From Metallyticus violacea (taxonomy: Eukaryota > Arthropoda > Insecta > Mantodea > Metallyticidae), in NCBI GenBank assembly GCA_030762175.1, contig CM060833.1, forward strand, positions 9,010,501-9,074,500: a stretch of DNA of 64,000 nt. Reading direction: 5' to 3'. A model generated the notes under the pieces. The model saw nothing but the letters and a program-made list of their open reading frames with translations, was not told the DNA's origin and made no database searches. Positions 13,991-26,700 of this stretch are shown here, piece by piece; the stretch's first letter is position 1, and each line of letters starts with the position of its first letter. The translations under genes were made by a program, and so were the position numbers.

Positions 13991-14541
13991 CTGGGGATTG
14001 ACTAATGCTGGCAGATGATGATGTAACCTCTGGTGGTTCTAATATAAAGTGAAATAAGAGGTTAACTGGTGGAATGTCAAAATTCATAATACAATACTTA
14101 TTTTTTTAAAATGAGGATCTTTTCCCATATTGCTAATTCCTTGGGATTGTTGGTAGCTTTCAACAATTTCGTTTCTTTTGTGATGTTATGGTTGTACATC
14201 CAAAAATGATCTATAACTGCCAATTTTTCCAACTGTTTATATTTAACATTTCCAAAGTGTTCTTTTGTCCTTTCCTCTAAATTTCTTATTGTTCTGCCTA
14301 TGTATATCTGATCACAATCCAAATTTATCTAGTACACTCCTGCCTTTTTGCTGGATGGGATAACATCCTGTATGGTTCTGTTCAAAAGGTTCCCAATGTA
14401 AATTTAATTTGTGCAGCTAACACAATACCAATGCACTCAAATACGTGTACTTACGAAGCTGTTGACAATGGAGTGGTATATATATGTAAACAATGTATAC
14501 AGTTTTTTTCACACTAACTCCATTCACTTACATAAATTTGG

Positions 14542-14577
14542 AACATATGTTTCGGGAGCGATCCCTCCCATCTTCAG
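14542..14577 (-). ncRNA. Hammerhead-like core, left arm of PLE derivative
   Basis: The minus strand shows CTGAAGA, a GGGAG...CTCCC stem, GAAA and self-complementary ACATATGT: the boxes of a type I hammerhead in the right order. An extra T lies between CTGAAGA and the stem. Stem I pairing is not obvious. Confidence 0.4.
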
Positions 14578-14690
14578 CCTGTTCAGCCTCCATTGGATGA
14601 ACTCAGCAAATTCCTAATAATACCAACAGATGCCACCACAAGAACATCAAGAGACCCAACCGCCACGTTTAACGACAGTTTGTCAACAGG

Positions 14691-14726
14691 CTGAAGATGG
14701 GAGGGATCGCTCCCGAAACATATGTT
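14691..14726 (+). ncRNA. Hammerhead-like core, right arm of PLE derivative
   Basis: Same 36-base motif as 14542-14577 on the opposite strand: CTGAAGA, a 5-bp stem, GAAA, then ACATATGT. It points outward toward the element's right end. Confidence 0.4.
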
Positions 14727-15359
14727 CCAAATTTATGTAAGTGAATGGAGTTAGTGTGAAAAAAACTGTATACATTGTTTATACAATACCAATGTTTTAT
14801 AAATTGTCATGAATGCACTATTTTCCCTGGATGGTATGTTTAAACATATGACCTTTACTATGGAGAGAGGATTGTGTCTTTAATATCTTTAAGTATTTTG
14901 AAATGTCTGACTTTATCTACTAAAGACCAGTTGAATTCACTGTTGAAGCCAATATTGATTATGTATTGTATTCCACTGTTTATTCTTATGTATGTAAATT
15001 ATATCCTTTATTGGAGAGAGTGGTGGAGTCTTTAATGTTTTAAGTCTTTTGAAATGCCTGACCTCCTTATCTACTAAAGACTTGTTGAAGGCTATATTAA
15101 TAGTAATGGCATGTTGGTGTTGTCTAGGGTTGAAGCTGTTATTCTTTATGTAATTATCTGTATATATGGATTTCTTATATATATATATCAAACTAATTTA
15201 TGTTGCTTCTCCTGCAGATTTTAAGGTCCAAAAGAGACAAACATTTTTCTTCTATTTCTACAATGAATTTAATATTTTGGTTTTGCAGATTTAGTAATTT
15301 TAAAATATCCTCTGTTTTGTTTTGTTTTTTTCTTTGGTACTATTGCAAATATGTAATTT

Positions 15360-16650
15360 AGATAAATAGAAATGCTTTTGTAGTGTGTGCATCTATTGTA
15401 CTCATAAATAGATATACTGAGCATAATCTTTCTGATGTAGAAGTTTTCTAAATTTCTCTAGGCAAAACAAGCTGAGCTGAGCTTGAGAATTGTGTTATCT
15501 GCATGTCTGTTCCAGTTCAGTACATGATCAACTTCTAATCCTAGAAATTAGATAAGGAACTTCAGTAATTGTATAGCTTTGGTATTTAATACTAACTCAG
15601 GGACATTCATATTTTATTTTTGAACCAAATAAAATTTGCTTTATCATACTTTATGAACAATTTATTATATTCAAACTACAAGTTCAATTCTTTGAATGCA
15701 TTAACTACTTTGATTTACAACTGTTCTGTTGATTTTCATGAAATGAATGATTTATTGATTTTTGTTTATTTATGGATGCTGTTTAGCATCTTAGGTACTC
15801 AGCATCCCATTCTATTCAGGGCGTGAAACTGCAGACAAATTTTGTTCAGAGGCCTCTTCTTTCAGACTTGAAGTTCTTTCACATGCCGTAAATCTATGAC
15901 ACAGGATCCCTGGCTTTACTCCCTTCATCATCTTAAGATTTATGCCTAAGAAAATCCATCAAACCTGGCCGGGGTTGAACCCATGATCCTGGGTCTGTGA
16001 GGCAATTATAATCACCACTAGATCACCAGGACCCACCCTGAAATGATGGTGTCGTCTGCAAAGAGTATTACTGTAGATTGGTTACTGAGACTGACAGGCA
16101 AATCAGAAAAAGAAAGACCCAACACTAATCCCTGCAGAACTCCAAGTTCAATAATACCCATTTTTGACACACATTAGTTAACCACAGTCTTTTGAATTCT
16201 ATTTCTTTAATATGATTCAAAACAAGCTTTGAAGAAACTATCTGGGCCATATAAGAATAATGTTTTAAGAACAAGTTTATGACATTATGACTAAACTGCA
16301 CAAAATTTCCAAAGCAAAATCTTCTTTATTTAGAGCTATTATTATTTTAATGTTGTGTCGGCATGAGCATTGTTGATATATTTCCTCAAGCCATGTTGAG
16401 ATGGTGTTAAAATATTGTTTATATGCAAGTAATTAGAATGCAATAATGTATTTATGTTTCATGAACCATAGAGAAGGAGGATAAAGTGAAATTGGACTGG
16501 AGTTTGATGGTCTACATATGTGATCATTTTTGTGCAGGTGCAAGCTTTAGATTTTGCTGGAATGTTCCAGACATGATGGAACCATTGCATAAGTGGCCAT
16601 CAAAAAGCCATCTGCATAATATACAGTCAGTCATTACAGGGGTCTCTTCT
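15360..16650 (-). mobile_element. CR1/Jockey-type LINE reverse transcriptase, decayed
   Basis: On the minus strand, 16140-16040 reads LGVLQGLVLGLSFSDLPVSL, then a short gap, then ILFADDTIIS. This is the RT pattern GVPQGS...LxxLPxxL...LFADDT with the catalytic FADDT box intact. After an inserted SINE, the frame pieces resume at 15738 with a stretch resembling FLGLEVDHVLNWNRHAD (15570-15520) and KLSSACFA (15500-15475), typical of the region after RT domain 7. Numerous stops and shifts show it is dead. No endonuclease domain was recognised upstream. Confidence 0.75.
15747..16038 (-). repeat. tRNA-derived SINE, family D, inside LINE
   Basis: Minus-strand copy of the family seen at 27601 and 47110, with B-box-like GGTTGAACCC near 15970. 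The direct repeat TGAAATGA (15739-15746 and 16039-16046) flanks it. It splits the reverse transcriptase described at 15360-16650, so it is the younger insertion. Confidence 0.8.
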
Positions 16651-16763
16651 GCATTTGTTTGTAAAACAATAGCTTTTGCTTCTTCATGTTTATATCTCTT
16701 TAGTAAAAATTATATCTAGATGGTGATAACATTTCACCATAAAATAATGAACTGATTACATTT

Positions 16764-16900
16764 ATGGTGCTGTGGCTGAATGGTTACTGCTCATCTCCCA
16801 CTGACAACCCAGGTTTGATCCCAGCAGCTAAGTGGGATTTGTGGCAGGGAAATGACACCTGGACAAGTTTTTGCAGGTGCTCTGGTGATTCAGCATTGAA
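16764..16900 (+). repeat. tRNA-derived SINE, third type
   Basis: A tRNA-like head with A-box TGGCTGAATGG (near 16774) and B-box GGTTTGATCCC (near 16812), followed by a non-tRNA body. Only one copy was noticed in this window, so the family assignment rests on the promoter boxes and spacing. Confidence 0.5.
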
Positions 16901-16904
16901 ACAT

Positions 16905-18735
16905 ATATACACACATTTATACCTACAACCATTCTTCTTTTTGAATTGGTATTTATAAGTATTCTTTATGCTTCATTACCTGTTAAATGAATTCTTTTTG
17001 GGTTTTTAAAGAAATTGATGTTTTTATATTTATCTCATTTTCCAGTATGGCTCACATACTATTTGAGACCTTATTTAGTAATGGCTCTTACTTTGCCATT
17101 TTGGACTCTGTCAATATAAGACCATTATATCTTGTATTTCAGAACCAAAATAATTGCATATTTCTATACAGTTATCTGGAAACAAATAGCAGGACTTGAC
17201 ATTTTTATTATAAAACTTAAGCAGTCATTTTATATCTACTTCTATAATTATATATATATATATGCTATTTCTCGAGGAGGTTCTACATCACTACAGAATC
17301 AAAACCACAGCGATAAGTGTTCCATAGATCCCATAATGAATGGTAATGCTAGTAGAGATTGAATTCCTGTTCAATTTTTTTAACACTGATACTAAGTTGA
17401 CTCCGGCCATGGAAGCCTAAGATTTTAAAAAAGATTATCCAATACAACTTGGACTGCATATTTACAACTTCGCTATTGGCTGAGGATACAACACCTATTC
17501 TTTATTTGCTCTTAAAGTGATTCCGATCGAAACACTAGCATGACTGTGTGTAGCCAAGTGCAACACTGTAGCAATATATATGTATGTATGTTTTATTCAT
17601 CCTGTAAAATTATATATATGTACAAAGTACAATGATACAGGATATGTGAATATTTTGAAGGAAAGCCACAGAAAAAGAATATATACACAAGGTTTGAATA
17701 TATACAAACTTATTTATAAATGATCAATAAACCTGTCAAAATTTTCAGAAAATATTTTAATTCTAACAACATTAATAATCATACAGGGCTAGTAATAATA
17801 TACTAAGTTATCATATGCTACACCATAAAGTAAAATAAATCTTTAATACCTGTTCAAACACTTTAATACCTGTTCAAACACCCTAGATCAATTGATTTAT
17901 CAAAAACAAAATATATTGACTAACTTCATCATTTTTGTAAATGTAGTTAACTTTGCAATAAAATAAATTTTATTTCATACTGTGTAAATAGTATCATTAT
18001 TATTTAAAAACTCATATAATGAGTAGAAATGGTGATCAAATAAATATGCCAGTATTGTCTTTTTAAATAAGGTTAACTTTTTAATAGCTTTAATTTGGAG
18101 AGGTAATTTTTGTATAAATTTGTGGACTTTTGAGTTGTACTATTTTGATATGCTTTGATGTTGGTTCTCATTATATGAAGATCTGCTTTTTTTCCTTGTA
18201 AAGAAAGTAGTCCCATATTAGCAATCTAAATTTGAGGGTGGGTTCAGTAATAAATAGCATCTACTATTAAAAAAAAAAAAAAAAAAAAAAAACATTACTT
18301 ATGACTGGAATTTAACTACTGCTGACTTAATGAAATTGAATTTCCAAGTTGCAAATTGATGCGCTCCCAAAATTCAACTCGCCTGATTCAGTGACTGTTT
18401 AAACAAGGCAAGGCTCAAGCACTTTGCGCTTGTTATCATGGAGTGATATTAACCTACCACGTGTTGCTGTTTCTATGGCGATATATTATGTAAAGCATAA
18501 ACCGGACAATCCTTTAACAAGGGGTGAGAAAACAATTATTTGAAACTTGTTTTCAGAGTTCTGGAAAAGTATCCGGGACTCGCAATAAAAGAGGTAGTAA
18601 ACCTAATCTCAGAATTTACTGGTCTAATGTCATTACGTAGTTTATCCTTGCCATATGTTTATAACAACTGGACAGTATTCTTGGCGCGAAATGCGGAATG
18701 ATACATTAATAGCCGTTTTTTTTTGTTTTTTTTTT
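16905..18735. other. Intergenic stretch with a 20-bp tandem duplication
   Basis: CTTTAATACCTGTTCAAACA occurs twice back to back at 17841-17860 and 17861-17880. A run of A occupies 18269-18292. A perfect E2F-type site TTGGCGCGAAA lies at 18681-18691. No gene is supported. Confidence 0.5.
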
Positions 18736-18737
18736 TA

Positions 18738-18920
18738 ATGATTTATTTATGGACGCTCAGGTCATCAGCGTCCCATTCAACTCAGGGCGTGAAATGGCCG
18801 ACAAATTTTGCTCAGAGGCCTCTCTTTCAGGCTTGAGGTTCTTTTTCGTGCCGTAAATGTACGACACGGGACCCACGGCTTTACTTCCCTTCCGAAGGAA
18901 GCCATACTTAGGATTTTAAT
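18738..18920 (-). repeat. SINE family D, 5'-truncated
   Basis: Minus-strand copy of the family D body (tail at 18738, GGCACGAAAAAGAACCTC-type segment near 18850). The tRNA head is missing, as in a 5'-truncated retrotransposed copy. Confidence 0.75.
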
Positions 18921-20450
18921 GGCCGTGTAGTTGATTTCAAACTGTCCTGTTTACAGACTAAGGACGATAAACCTGTATAGACATGCAAATACCCCCCAAA
19001 AGTGAGCATTGAAGCTGTGATAATTTAAAAAAAAAAAATCTTATGAAAAGTCCCTCCGTGATGTGGCAAAAATAATATGCCTTTTTTGATGAGAGAGAGA
19101 GGAAAAAAAAAAAAACTACTCAGTCCAAAAAAGTCACAAGTTTTAGGGAGGTGGTTGAATTTAAAGAAGGGGGAACATATTTTGTATTTTTCCAGCAGGA
19201 GCAATAGATAGCAGAACTCCACACATTGTTCGAAAGTAAAGTTATCAGTGGAAACGCGTAAACCGTAGATTTACAAATAAAAATCTCTGTGGGAAAGTTT
19301 AAAATTCAAAATGTATAAAAACAAACCCCATAATCTAGAAATATTCAAATATACGCTACATCCTGGAAATCGTTGCCTCCAATTTTTACGGGTAAACTTC
19401 AGCGAGTGATTGTTAGCTTCTTATGAATTTCCAAAATCTTAGGAGCAAGAAGGCAGACAGTTACAGCACACTTTTCTTAATTTAGGCGAGTTGACTATCA
19501 CAGACAATAACACTATTGCAAACTAGGATTGGGCTTTTGGATCTCAATAACATTAAACATGGCCGCCTTGCGCGAGTTGAGTAACACCAACAGTTACAAT
19601 CAGTAAACACACTAATGGAAATTAACAAAAGAGAGGATGTCACCAACAATACAACCATGAACACGCTAATGCAAACTGGCGAGGAACACGTTTCAATGAA
19701 ATACGATGTCGAAGCGCCTGTTAGAAAATGATTGTATTTTAATTTTAGATATAGTTATTAAACCCTGTAATTTTTAGAAAGAATGACCAAGAGGTTTTGG
19801 AACACTCTTCTTTTTGGACACGTTTTCCAATACATGAATTCATGGAGGTGGGAATGGAAAAGTTCTGGACGAGTTTCAAATTGCCTTCTGAGAGCGCTCT
19901 TTGTGTTTTCTGCATTCATTATACATATACAGTTTACGCGGCATCAACAGAAAATTTTGCGTTTTCGTGATTTCCCTCATCATCTCATGCTATTACTGCA
20001 TTGTTTAAATTTGCTTGTTCGAAATTGTTATTCATATGTTGTGAAGTTTGGCATGCATGTGTATAAATGAAAGTATTAGATTTTGCCATAATTTATTACA
20101 GATGGTTACTTAAGCGGCGCGAAGCAATGGCTTGCCCTTAATTTGTAAATTAGCATTTTATGCGTAATACTTCGTACTAGGGACCGGCAGTGGCCTTTTT
20201 TTTTTTTTTTTTTTAAGTCCCAGTGGCAGTAAAACGGAATATAATCCAGTTAACCATTTTTAAAATATATATAGTATTAAAGATTTTAGCTTGAAAACTG
20301 GCATACAAGTAGTTATAATGTGAATGTTACGCAGTCCTTAGACAGCCTTAAACTGTAGGTATTTTTTGGTTCATACAACTTAGAAAAGCGGTAAATAATG
20401 AATTGAACGGGATATTCAGTGTGGCGTCAAATTTGAATTTATGGTGGACC
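18921..20450. other. Upstream region of SMC2, CG-richer
   Basis: CG dinucleotides are visibly more frequent here than in the flanking 18 kb (for example CCGCCTTGCGCGAG at 19563). A YY1-like AAACATGGCCGCC is at 19555-19567. A 95-codon open frame at 19783-20070 has no recognisable features and is probably chance. Confidence 0.4.
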
Positions 20451-20468
20451 TGTAATTTTAAATGTTTT

Positions 20469-20480
20469 CAAAATGGCCGC
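20469..20480 (+). promoter_or_regulatory. YY1-like site in presumed SMC2 promoter
   Basis: CAAAATGGCCGC fits the YY1/Pho pattern (AANATGGCNGC) found near start sites of TATA-less housekeeping genes. It lies 118 bp before the SMC2 ATG. An in-frame stop at 20520 shows translation cannot begin further up. The transcription start is not visible. Confidence 0.4.
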
Positions 20481-20597
20481 TGGCGGGTAAATATATTGTG
20501 AGTGAATAAATGGTGTTGATAGCTGTCAAAAAGAAAAGAAAGTGGAAACGGGAAAATACACTTTCATCATTATATAGCCGTTTTAAACACAAGCGAC

Positions 20598-20765
20598 ATG
20601 TATTTGAAATCAATGATAATTGAAGGATTTAAATCCTATGGAAACAGAACAGAAATTCACGGTTTTGATCCATTGTTTAATGCTATAACTGGACTAAATG
20701 GAAGTGGAAAGTCAAATATTTTGGATGCCATTTGTTTCGTTTTAGGAATTTCTAACCTGTCACAG
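20598..20765 (+). CDS. SMC2: SMC2 exon 1 (residues 1-56)
   Basis: Encodes the N-terminus and the ATP-binding P-loop. [18 protein letters not shown] opens the protein, and GLNGSGKSN at residues 32-40 is Walker A; Lys38 and Ser39 contact ATP phosphate and magnesium. The donor GTAATG follows SNLSQ. The intron is phase 0 and 2.56 kb long. Confidence 0.97.
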
Positions 20766-23700
20766 GTAATGTGTTTCTGGTATATTGATTATTGAGTTCC
20801 TCACGAACTCATTTCAATAGTATTTCTAATAACTGTACATAAATCTAGTAAAATCTCAGCAGGGAATATATGTATGCATGCCAATTGTATTTTTTTAGCT
20901 GTGCACAAATGTAATGTCAGTAATGTGTTATATTTTATCAAACGTAATAACATTGTCATTAGTGACAATAATAACTCGCTATCAATGATAGCTTGAGATG
21001 TGAACAGTATCTATAATAACTATATCACAAGATGTCCATTTACTTTAAAAACATTGTGCCCAATAATCATTAATTGTAGTAACTCATTTTAACAGCTTGT
21101 GTGATACATGCTATATACGAGTACTTTCCTTAATACCTCTTTGTTTTTTAATTTTCAATTTCCCTTAAGTCCATGGTACTGTTCTCTTATTAATTGTCAC
21201 TATGTTCATCTGTAGCTACATCTCTGTTAATTTTCTACATGCTACAAATGTTATTTTACCTCTGCTAATCTCCATTTTTTTATTTTCTGGAAACATGCCA
21301 TCGCATCTACTATGTATTCAATTATTCTCCACCAGGGAGGCTCTTTACATAATTTTTTTACGTTCAGCCACCATTTTTCAGTCACCAACTGTTACATAAT
21401 TTTACTATAGCAAGTTTTATGAGGATCTCTGAAATAATGAGTATTTGCATATGTTAGGTTTCTTTAAGTTTGCTGTTAAAAATTTCCTTATATCTATAAT
21501 GTGGGGATTGCTTGCCCCACTTTAAAATTCTTCATTTTAACTGCTAGTGTATGTGCAGTAGGAAACTCCATGTTCTTATGCATGTCAAAATTAAGTTATG
21601 TAGAACACCTTTATCAAAGTCATCTAAATCAGTTATTTCTCTTTTGCGCATACAATTTTTCTCTGATTATCTAAAAAGAATTATCATTCATGGATGATCT
21701 TGTTTCTTTAGCAGTTTTCTGTACAGTTCTCACTCCATTACCACAGGCTTCAGCCATGCATTCTTGACACCTGGCAACATCATTAGCTGAGCTGTTGGCC
21801 ACTTGCTGTGTGTCTGTTGCCTCCTTCTTAAAGGACTGTACACTTTATATACCATTTCACGTGCTTGTTTATGCAAGTATATGCATATATGTGTTTACAT
21901 TTTTCTTGCTCCGTGTTTTACTTTTCTATAATACTTTAAAACAGAAACTAAAGCACAAACTGGAAGAAAACGACAGAAATCATAGGCCAACTCACAGACA
22001 ATCAAACATACAAGACTCTTCACTTCAAATGATGCTTATTGGTTGAGCTTAAAACGTGACTTTCCTTGTCCACTGCTGAACATTCCCAGACCCGCACAAA
22101 TAGCTGCTTCCAACTCTAGTATATATGCTAAGCATAGTTATATAATTATTCTAGTATATATGTGTTAGCTTTATAAAGCATTAATAACATCATGCCAGTA
22201 ATAGCTACGTAAATATAGTAATCCCAATAATAATATAGTTCAAATTGACATGGCAAATGGGGAAGAAGAAATATGTTGTTATTTGTAATTTATAGGTTGT
22301 AGAGTATAGGCTTTCACGGCTGGTGTCAATTATGTAAACTGAGTCTTCCGGGCTGTAAGGATTCTTCTCCTTCATCTTCCCAGATGATTCGTCCATGACT
22401 TCTATGGACATCTTCAGTGGTGTGCTTCTTGGAGGCAAAGCAGGGGCTGACTAGATGGATATAGTCAGGATACCTGTAGAACTGAGCTCTGATTGGTTCT
22501 CTTGGCTAAGGGGGTTTGATCTAAGCTGGAGCTCATGGGTGTTTCTAGTTGGTTACTGATTGGCATACATAGTTTCTTTGTCTTAGGTATTTTGTAAAGG
22601 CAGATACCATGTTGAATACAATTTCATTGCTTCTTCTTTCCTGTTAAAATTGTTTCTATGTTTGTTTTAATTGCCTCTCTGTATAAGTAAGGACGATAGT
22701 GAGATGTTGAGTAAATATGTCGGTATTTTGAAAACCAATTTTGTGACTCTCCATCAGCTAACAGTGCATGCTGATATGTCTGTCTGACCTAGATTGCAAT
22801 GTCTCTTATATTGTATAAGTCATGTAATGTGTGATACCAATGCATGGTATTCTGTAGACTCCGGCATAGGCACCACAGTTGTTGGCAAAGCATCTGGGAA
22901 GTTGAAGGCGAAGAATCCCATTGGACCATGGCCTTACAGCCTAGAAACCTCAATTTATATAATTTGTTTGTTATTTGTAGTTGATAAGTATAGGAAAAAC
23001 TAGTAAAATAGTAATGAAGATTATTAAATTTTTTTAAAACATACCTGTATCTTTGAACGAGGGTTGATTGGTGTTATTCTGAATACTGGACATGTAAGGT
23101 GTACAGTTATAATGGGTGATTATTTTTCCTTCATGGGACTGCACCATGCACAATGCCCAGGTTGGCTCAAGCTAGTACCACGGTGAATAGGAGTCTGAAA
23201 GTCTGCAGCTGTGATTGTTACTTAAATTATTACTATCTAGCGTATTTCACATAGACTTTTAGATAAGTGAAAATATGCATAATGGTTTAAAATGATAATT
23301 TATTTTAAATACTTTTCTGTTAAGGTTCGCGCTGTGAGTCTACAAGATCTGGTTTTTAAAAGTGGAAAAGCAGGAATAAACAAGGCAAGTGTTACACTTA
23401 TCTTCGACAATCAGAACCCCATGCAGAGTCCTATTGGATATGAACAATATAAGGAGATCACAGTCACCAGACAGGTAACTCTGCTGTGAATACTTTGATA
23501 ACAAAAGTTACAAGTAATGCATTTCATTGCATTTAGAATTTAACTGCACTGTTAAATAAAAATGCATTCACTTTTGGTGATATTTGGGTGAAAACTTGAC
23601 TTCAATTGATGATTTTATAGTGGACTTAAAACAACCAACTTCTGACAGCTGAGGATGAGAGCAAATACTCTTGAAACATGTTCTGAAGAATTAACCATTA

Positions 23701-26700
23701 GTGAAGTTTTAGTGTTATGTAATACTGACTAATTTTATATAAAAGAGGAGGTAAAGTTCTTGATAAAGCAAAATAACAGTTTAAGGCTTCTGGCAGGTTT
23801 GTGGATCTTTTATGAAGAGGACATGCTTATCTCTAAGATACCTACAATAATTTTTAGATTATAAGTTTCAAATTTGAATTGCACATTACATTTAATGGCA
23901 CATTAGATTCGCATAAATACGGTATATATAATTTTATATATACTAATACTATTTTTACTTATTCTACTTTGACATGTCTAAAAGCATGTATATGTTCAAA
24001 TGGACAAAAAAATCAAATCAAATAACAATAGGAAAAATTGAATCTACCAGTTTAATGGTATAACTCTCAGCAGCAATTTGTTCCTCCCTTAACTTTATTT
24101 GTTGCCAAACTTGAAATTTTAATATCACAAGAAAACTTAGAGAACTTTTTTGGTGAACTGTACAACAGCCAATGCCAGTGTGTTTCTAACATGTTGTGTA
24201 ACTTTTTCAATATTAATAATGGAATTAATTAAGTAAAATTGTACTTATGTTAGGTTGTTACCATTGGCATGTAAAAGACAGTGATATTTATAATGATATT
24301 TATAAATTATCTTTTCCAGGTGATCATAGGAGGCAAGAATAAATATTTGATAAATGGATCAAATGTGCAGAACAAACGTGTGCAAGATATGTTCTGTTCA
24401 GTGCAACTGAATGTGAACAACCCTCATTTTCTTATCATGCAGGGACGCATAACCAAAGTGTTAAACATGAAACCTCCAGAGGTAACTTTAATGATATTAT
24501 TCACAAGCTAACTTATTGACAATGTAGTCATTAGCTCTCTTCCTGTCCGATGTTTTTCATAATTAGAGGATTTAGTAGAGACTAGACATTGTTGAAGATG
24601 AACCTGATCTTTTCTTCTTAGTGCTTTGCCAGATAATCATTAACTGTTATTAATTAGAATATTGCAATTATATTTTTCTATAGGTAATCAGGAATTAAAT
24701 TTAGCTTATACCATATCATTCCTATCTTTTAGTTTTTGAATTTTCATAGAAATTAATTTTTACATGCTGAAAATTTTAATCTGTCTTTTTAATGTACTGA
24801 CAATGTTTAATTTGTTACACATTTTTATTTACTATTATTTCCCTATATGCAAGAATAATAGTAGTTTCATTGCCAATAGAACCACAATGTAATGATAAGC
24901 TTTTGATAAGTTTAATTAGTGATGTATGATTTTCTAGCATTCTAAGATTCCTTGCTTTCAAGTGACAAATAATGATATTGGATCATAAAAGATGAGGGAA
25001 GGTAGTTTGATCATAGCAGCCAGCGTAGTAGCACTATTATATCTCACTTGTTTAAAATCCAAAACATGTTTCAAGAGCAATCTCTGTCATCATCAGCTGA
25101 AGACAGGCTGTTCTCCTCTGGTGACAGTAGAATGAATTTCCTTTACCAATCCAATGGTGGAATCTCAAAGTTCATGATGGAATATTGGTTTTTTTAATAA
25201 AAATATTTTCCAAAGTAAATAACTCTACTGCATTGTAGTCACAGGCTTTTACTGCCAGTTTGAATTATGCAAACAGTCTTCTGGGCTGTAAGGCTGTGGT
25301 GCAATAGGATTCTTCTCCTTCATCTTCTCAAACATTTCGTCCATGACTGCAGTGGAGACATCAATAGTTCTGAATGTAATCTTCTTGAAGATGAGGCAAT
25401 GACTGACTCATTGATGGAAACTGGCAGTATATATAGTGGGGTTGCCTGTGGAAGCTATGATTGTTTTGCTTGATTGAGGTGGTTGGATCTAAGCTGCAGG
25501 GTGTTTCTAGCTGGATTGTAGGTTATTGGTTGGTTCATGTAATTTCTTTATCTTGGTAATTTATAAAGCCAGATATCTTGTTGAGCGCATTTTCTGAACT
25601 GCTTTTTTCCTGTTAAAGTTGTTTCTATGCTTGTAAATTTCAATTGCTTCCCAATATAAGTGAGGGCGATGATGCAATGTTGAAGCTAGTATATTAGTAT
25701 CTTGAAAACCAATTACATGCTCTCCGGTCAGCTGATTTATCCTTCTGATGTAGGTTGCAGTTCTTATGTTCTGAAAGGCATGTATTCTATGTGGTAACGT
25801 TGTAAACTACTCCACATGAGCGTGGTATTCTGTAGACTTGCGTCGAGTCAGTATCAGTCATACTAAAAGTTTTATGAAACAAAATATGACAATTTGTTGT
25901 GATAATTGTAAGTTTGACATGCTTTATGAAACAGAAATTTGTCAAGTTATTCATTTATAAAACTATTGCCTGTAACATGTCCAATTGTCAGTTTTTGTGA
26001 AATAGAGCACAGGTTATATTTGTAAATGTAGCTTTTGTCATCTTTGAAGATATAAAGGACATTTTCCATTCTATTCTTGCTGCCTTTTGTTCTTCTGTGA
26101 GGTTGTGGGGGTACCAAATGACAACTTAGTTTTCTTGTGAAGACATATTTCAGAATTTCTGACACATTCGATGAATGAAAATTTAGAGACTCTTGTATCT
26201 GCCTGTAAGTCGCATGCAGATTGTTCTTCTATGTTTTCATCTGACACTATTGTTGCTGACAATCTTTGTGCTTCTTGTCTCTTAAGCTGTTCTTTCCTAT
26301 CCAATCTCTGCAAATCAGTTATAGATTTTTGTATTGGAAGAATCAGAATCTAGAAAAGCTTTTTATAATTTTTCCATGCATTCTTGTGTAACATTTTTAA
26401 TTGTAAAAATAATCATTGCATGAAAATGCTCTCAAGTCACCTCTGTCATAGAACATTAGCCAGCAAGTGCATAATCATAATTAACATTTGCTGTAGCTGC
26501 AACAATGAAAGCCATGTGCTAACTTCTGCTAAGGTTACTAATCAAGAAACACTCTTTCTAGTGTTGCCAACAGGATATTTACATCTCTGAGTTTCTTTAA
26601 ATCCCAAAAACAAAATAATAACCCTTGTAGATTCTGTTATTATTAATATTCAGATATAAATAAACCTTACTTATCAATTGGATTGATAAAAGTCATTAGA

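Larger units (their letters stand above)
14434..14782 (+). mobile_element. Short palindromic PLE derivative, 12-bp target duplication
   Basis: A 349-bp insertion flanked by ACAATACCAATG (14422-14433 and 14783-14794). Removing it rejoins the host PLE. It begins with the same left sequence as 56670 (GTGTACTTACGAAGCTGTTG). It then has the left arm with an outward hammerhead-like core, a join near 14580, the last part of the GIY-YIG frame ([10 protein letters not shown] region), and the right arm ending ACATTGTTTAT. It is an internally deleted form of the 56670-57942 element. It encodes nothing complete, so it must have been moved by enzymes made elsewhere. Confidence 0.85.
13920..15360 (-). mobile_element. 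Penelope-like element, RT end plus GIY-YIG, decayed
   Basis: Read on the minus strand, 15300-15200 contains a PLE reverse transcriptase segment ending in a family-type FLDL motif (LSLLDLKI). Next comes [19 protein letters not shown] (15180-15120), matching the pattern IYRKPTHTDxYIxxxSxHP. At 14322-14098 the GIY-YIG domain follows (YIGRTIRNLEERTKEHFGN, then WEKILILKK). A hammerhead-like core sits near the 3' end at 13957-13990. The copy has frame breaks and is interrupted by a younger 349-bp insertion at 14434-14782. PLEs are retroelements in which RT and a GIY-YIG endonuclease are fused; this one is inactive. Confidence 0.7.

Noticed and set aside
19783..20070. 95-codon open frame upstream of SMC2
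   Set aside because: No domain, no codon or composition signal and no similarity to a family I know. Length is within chance for this base composition.
20598..20795. Short stand-alone SMC-like protein
   Set aside because: The frame ends in intron 1 only because no splice was applied; the GTAATG donor after SNLSQ and exon 2 continue SMC2.
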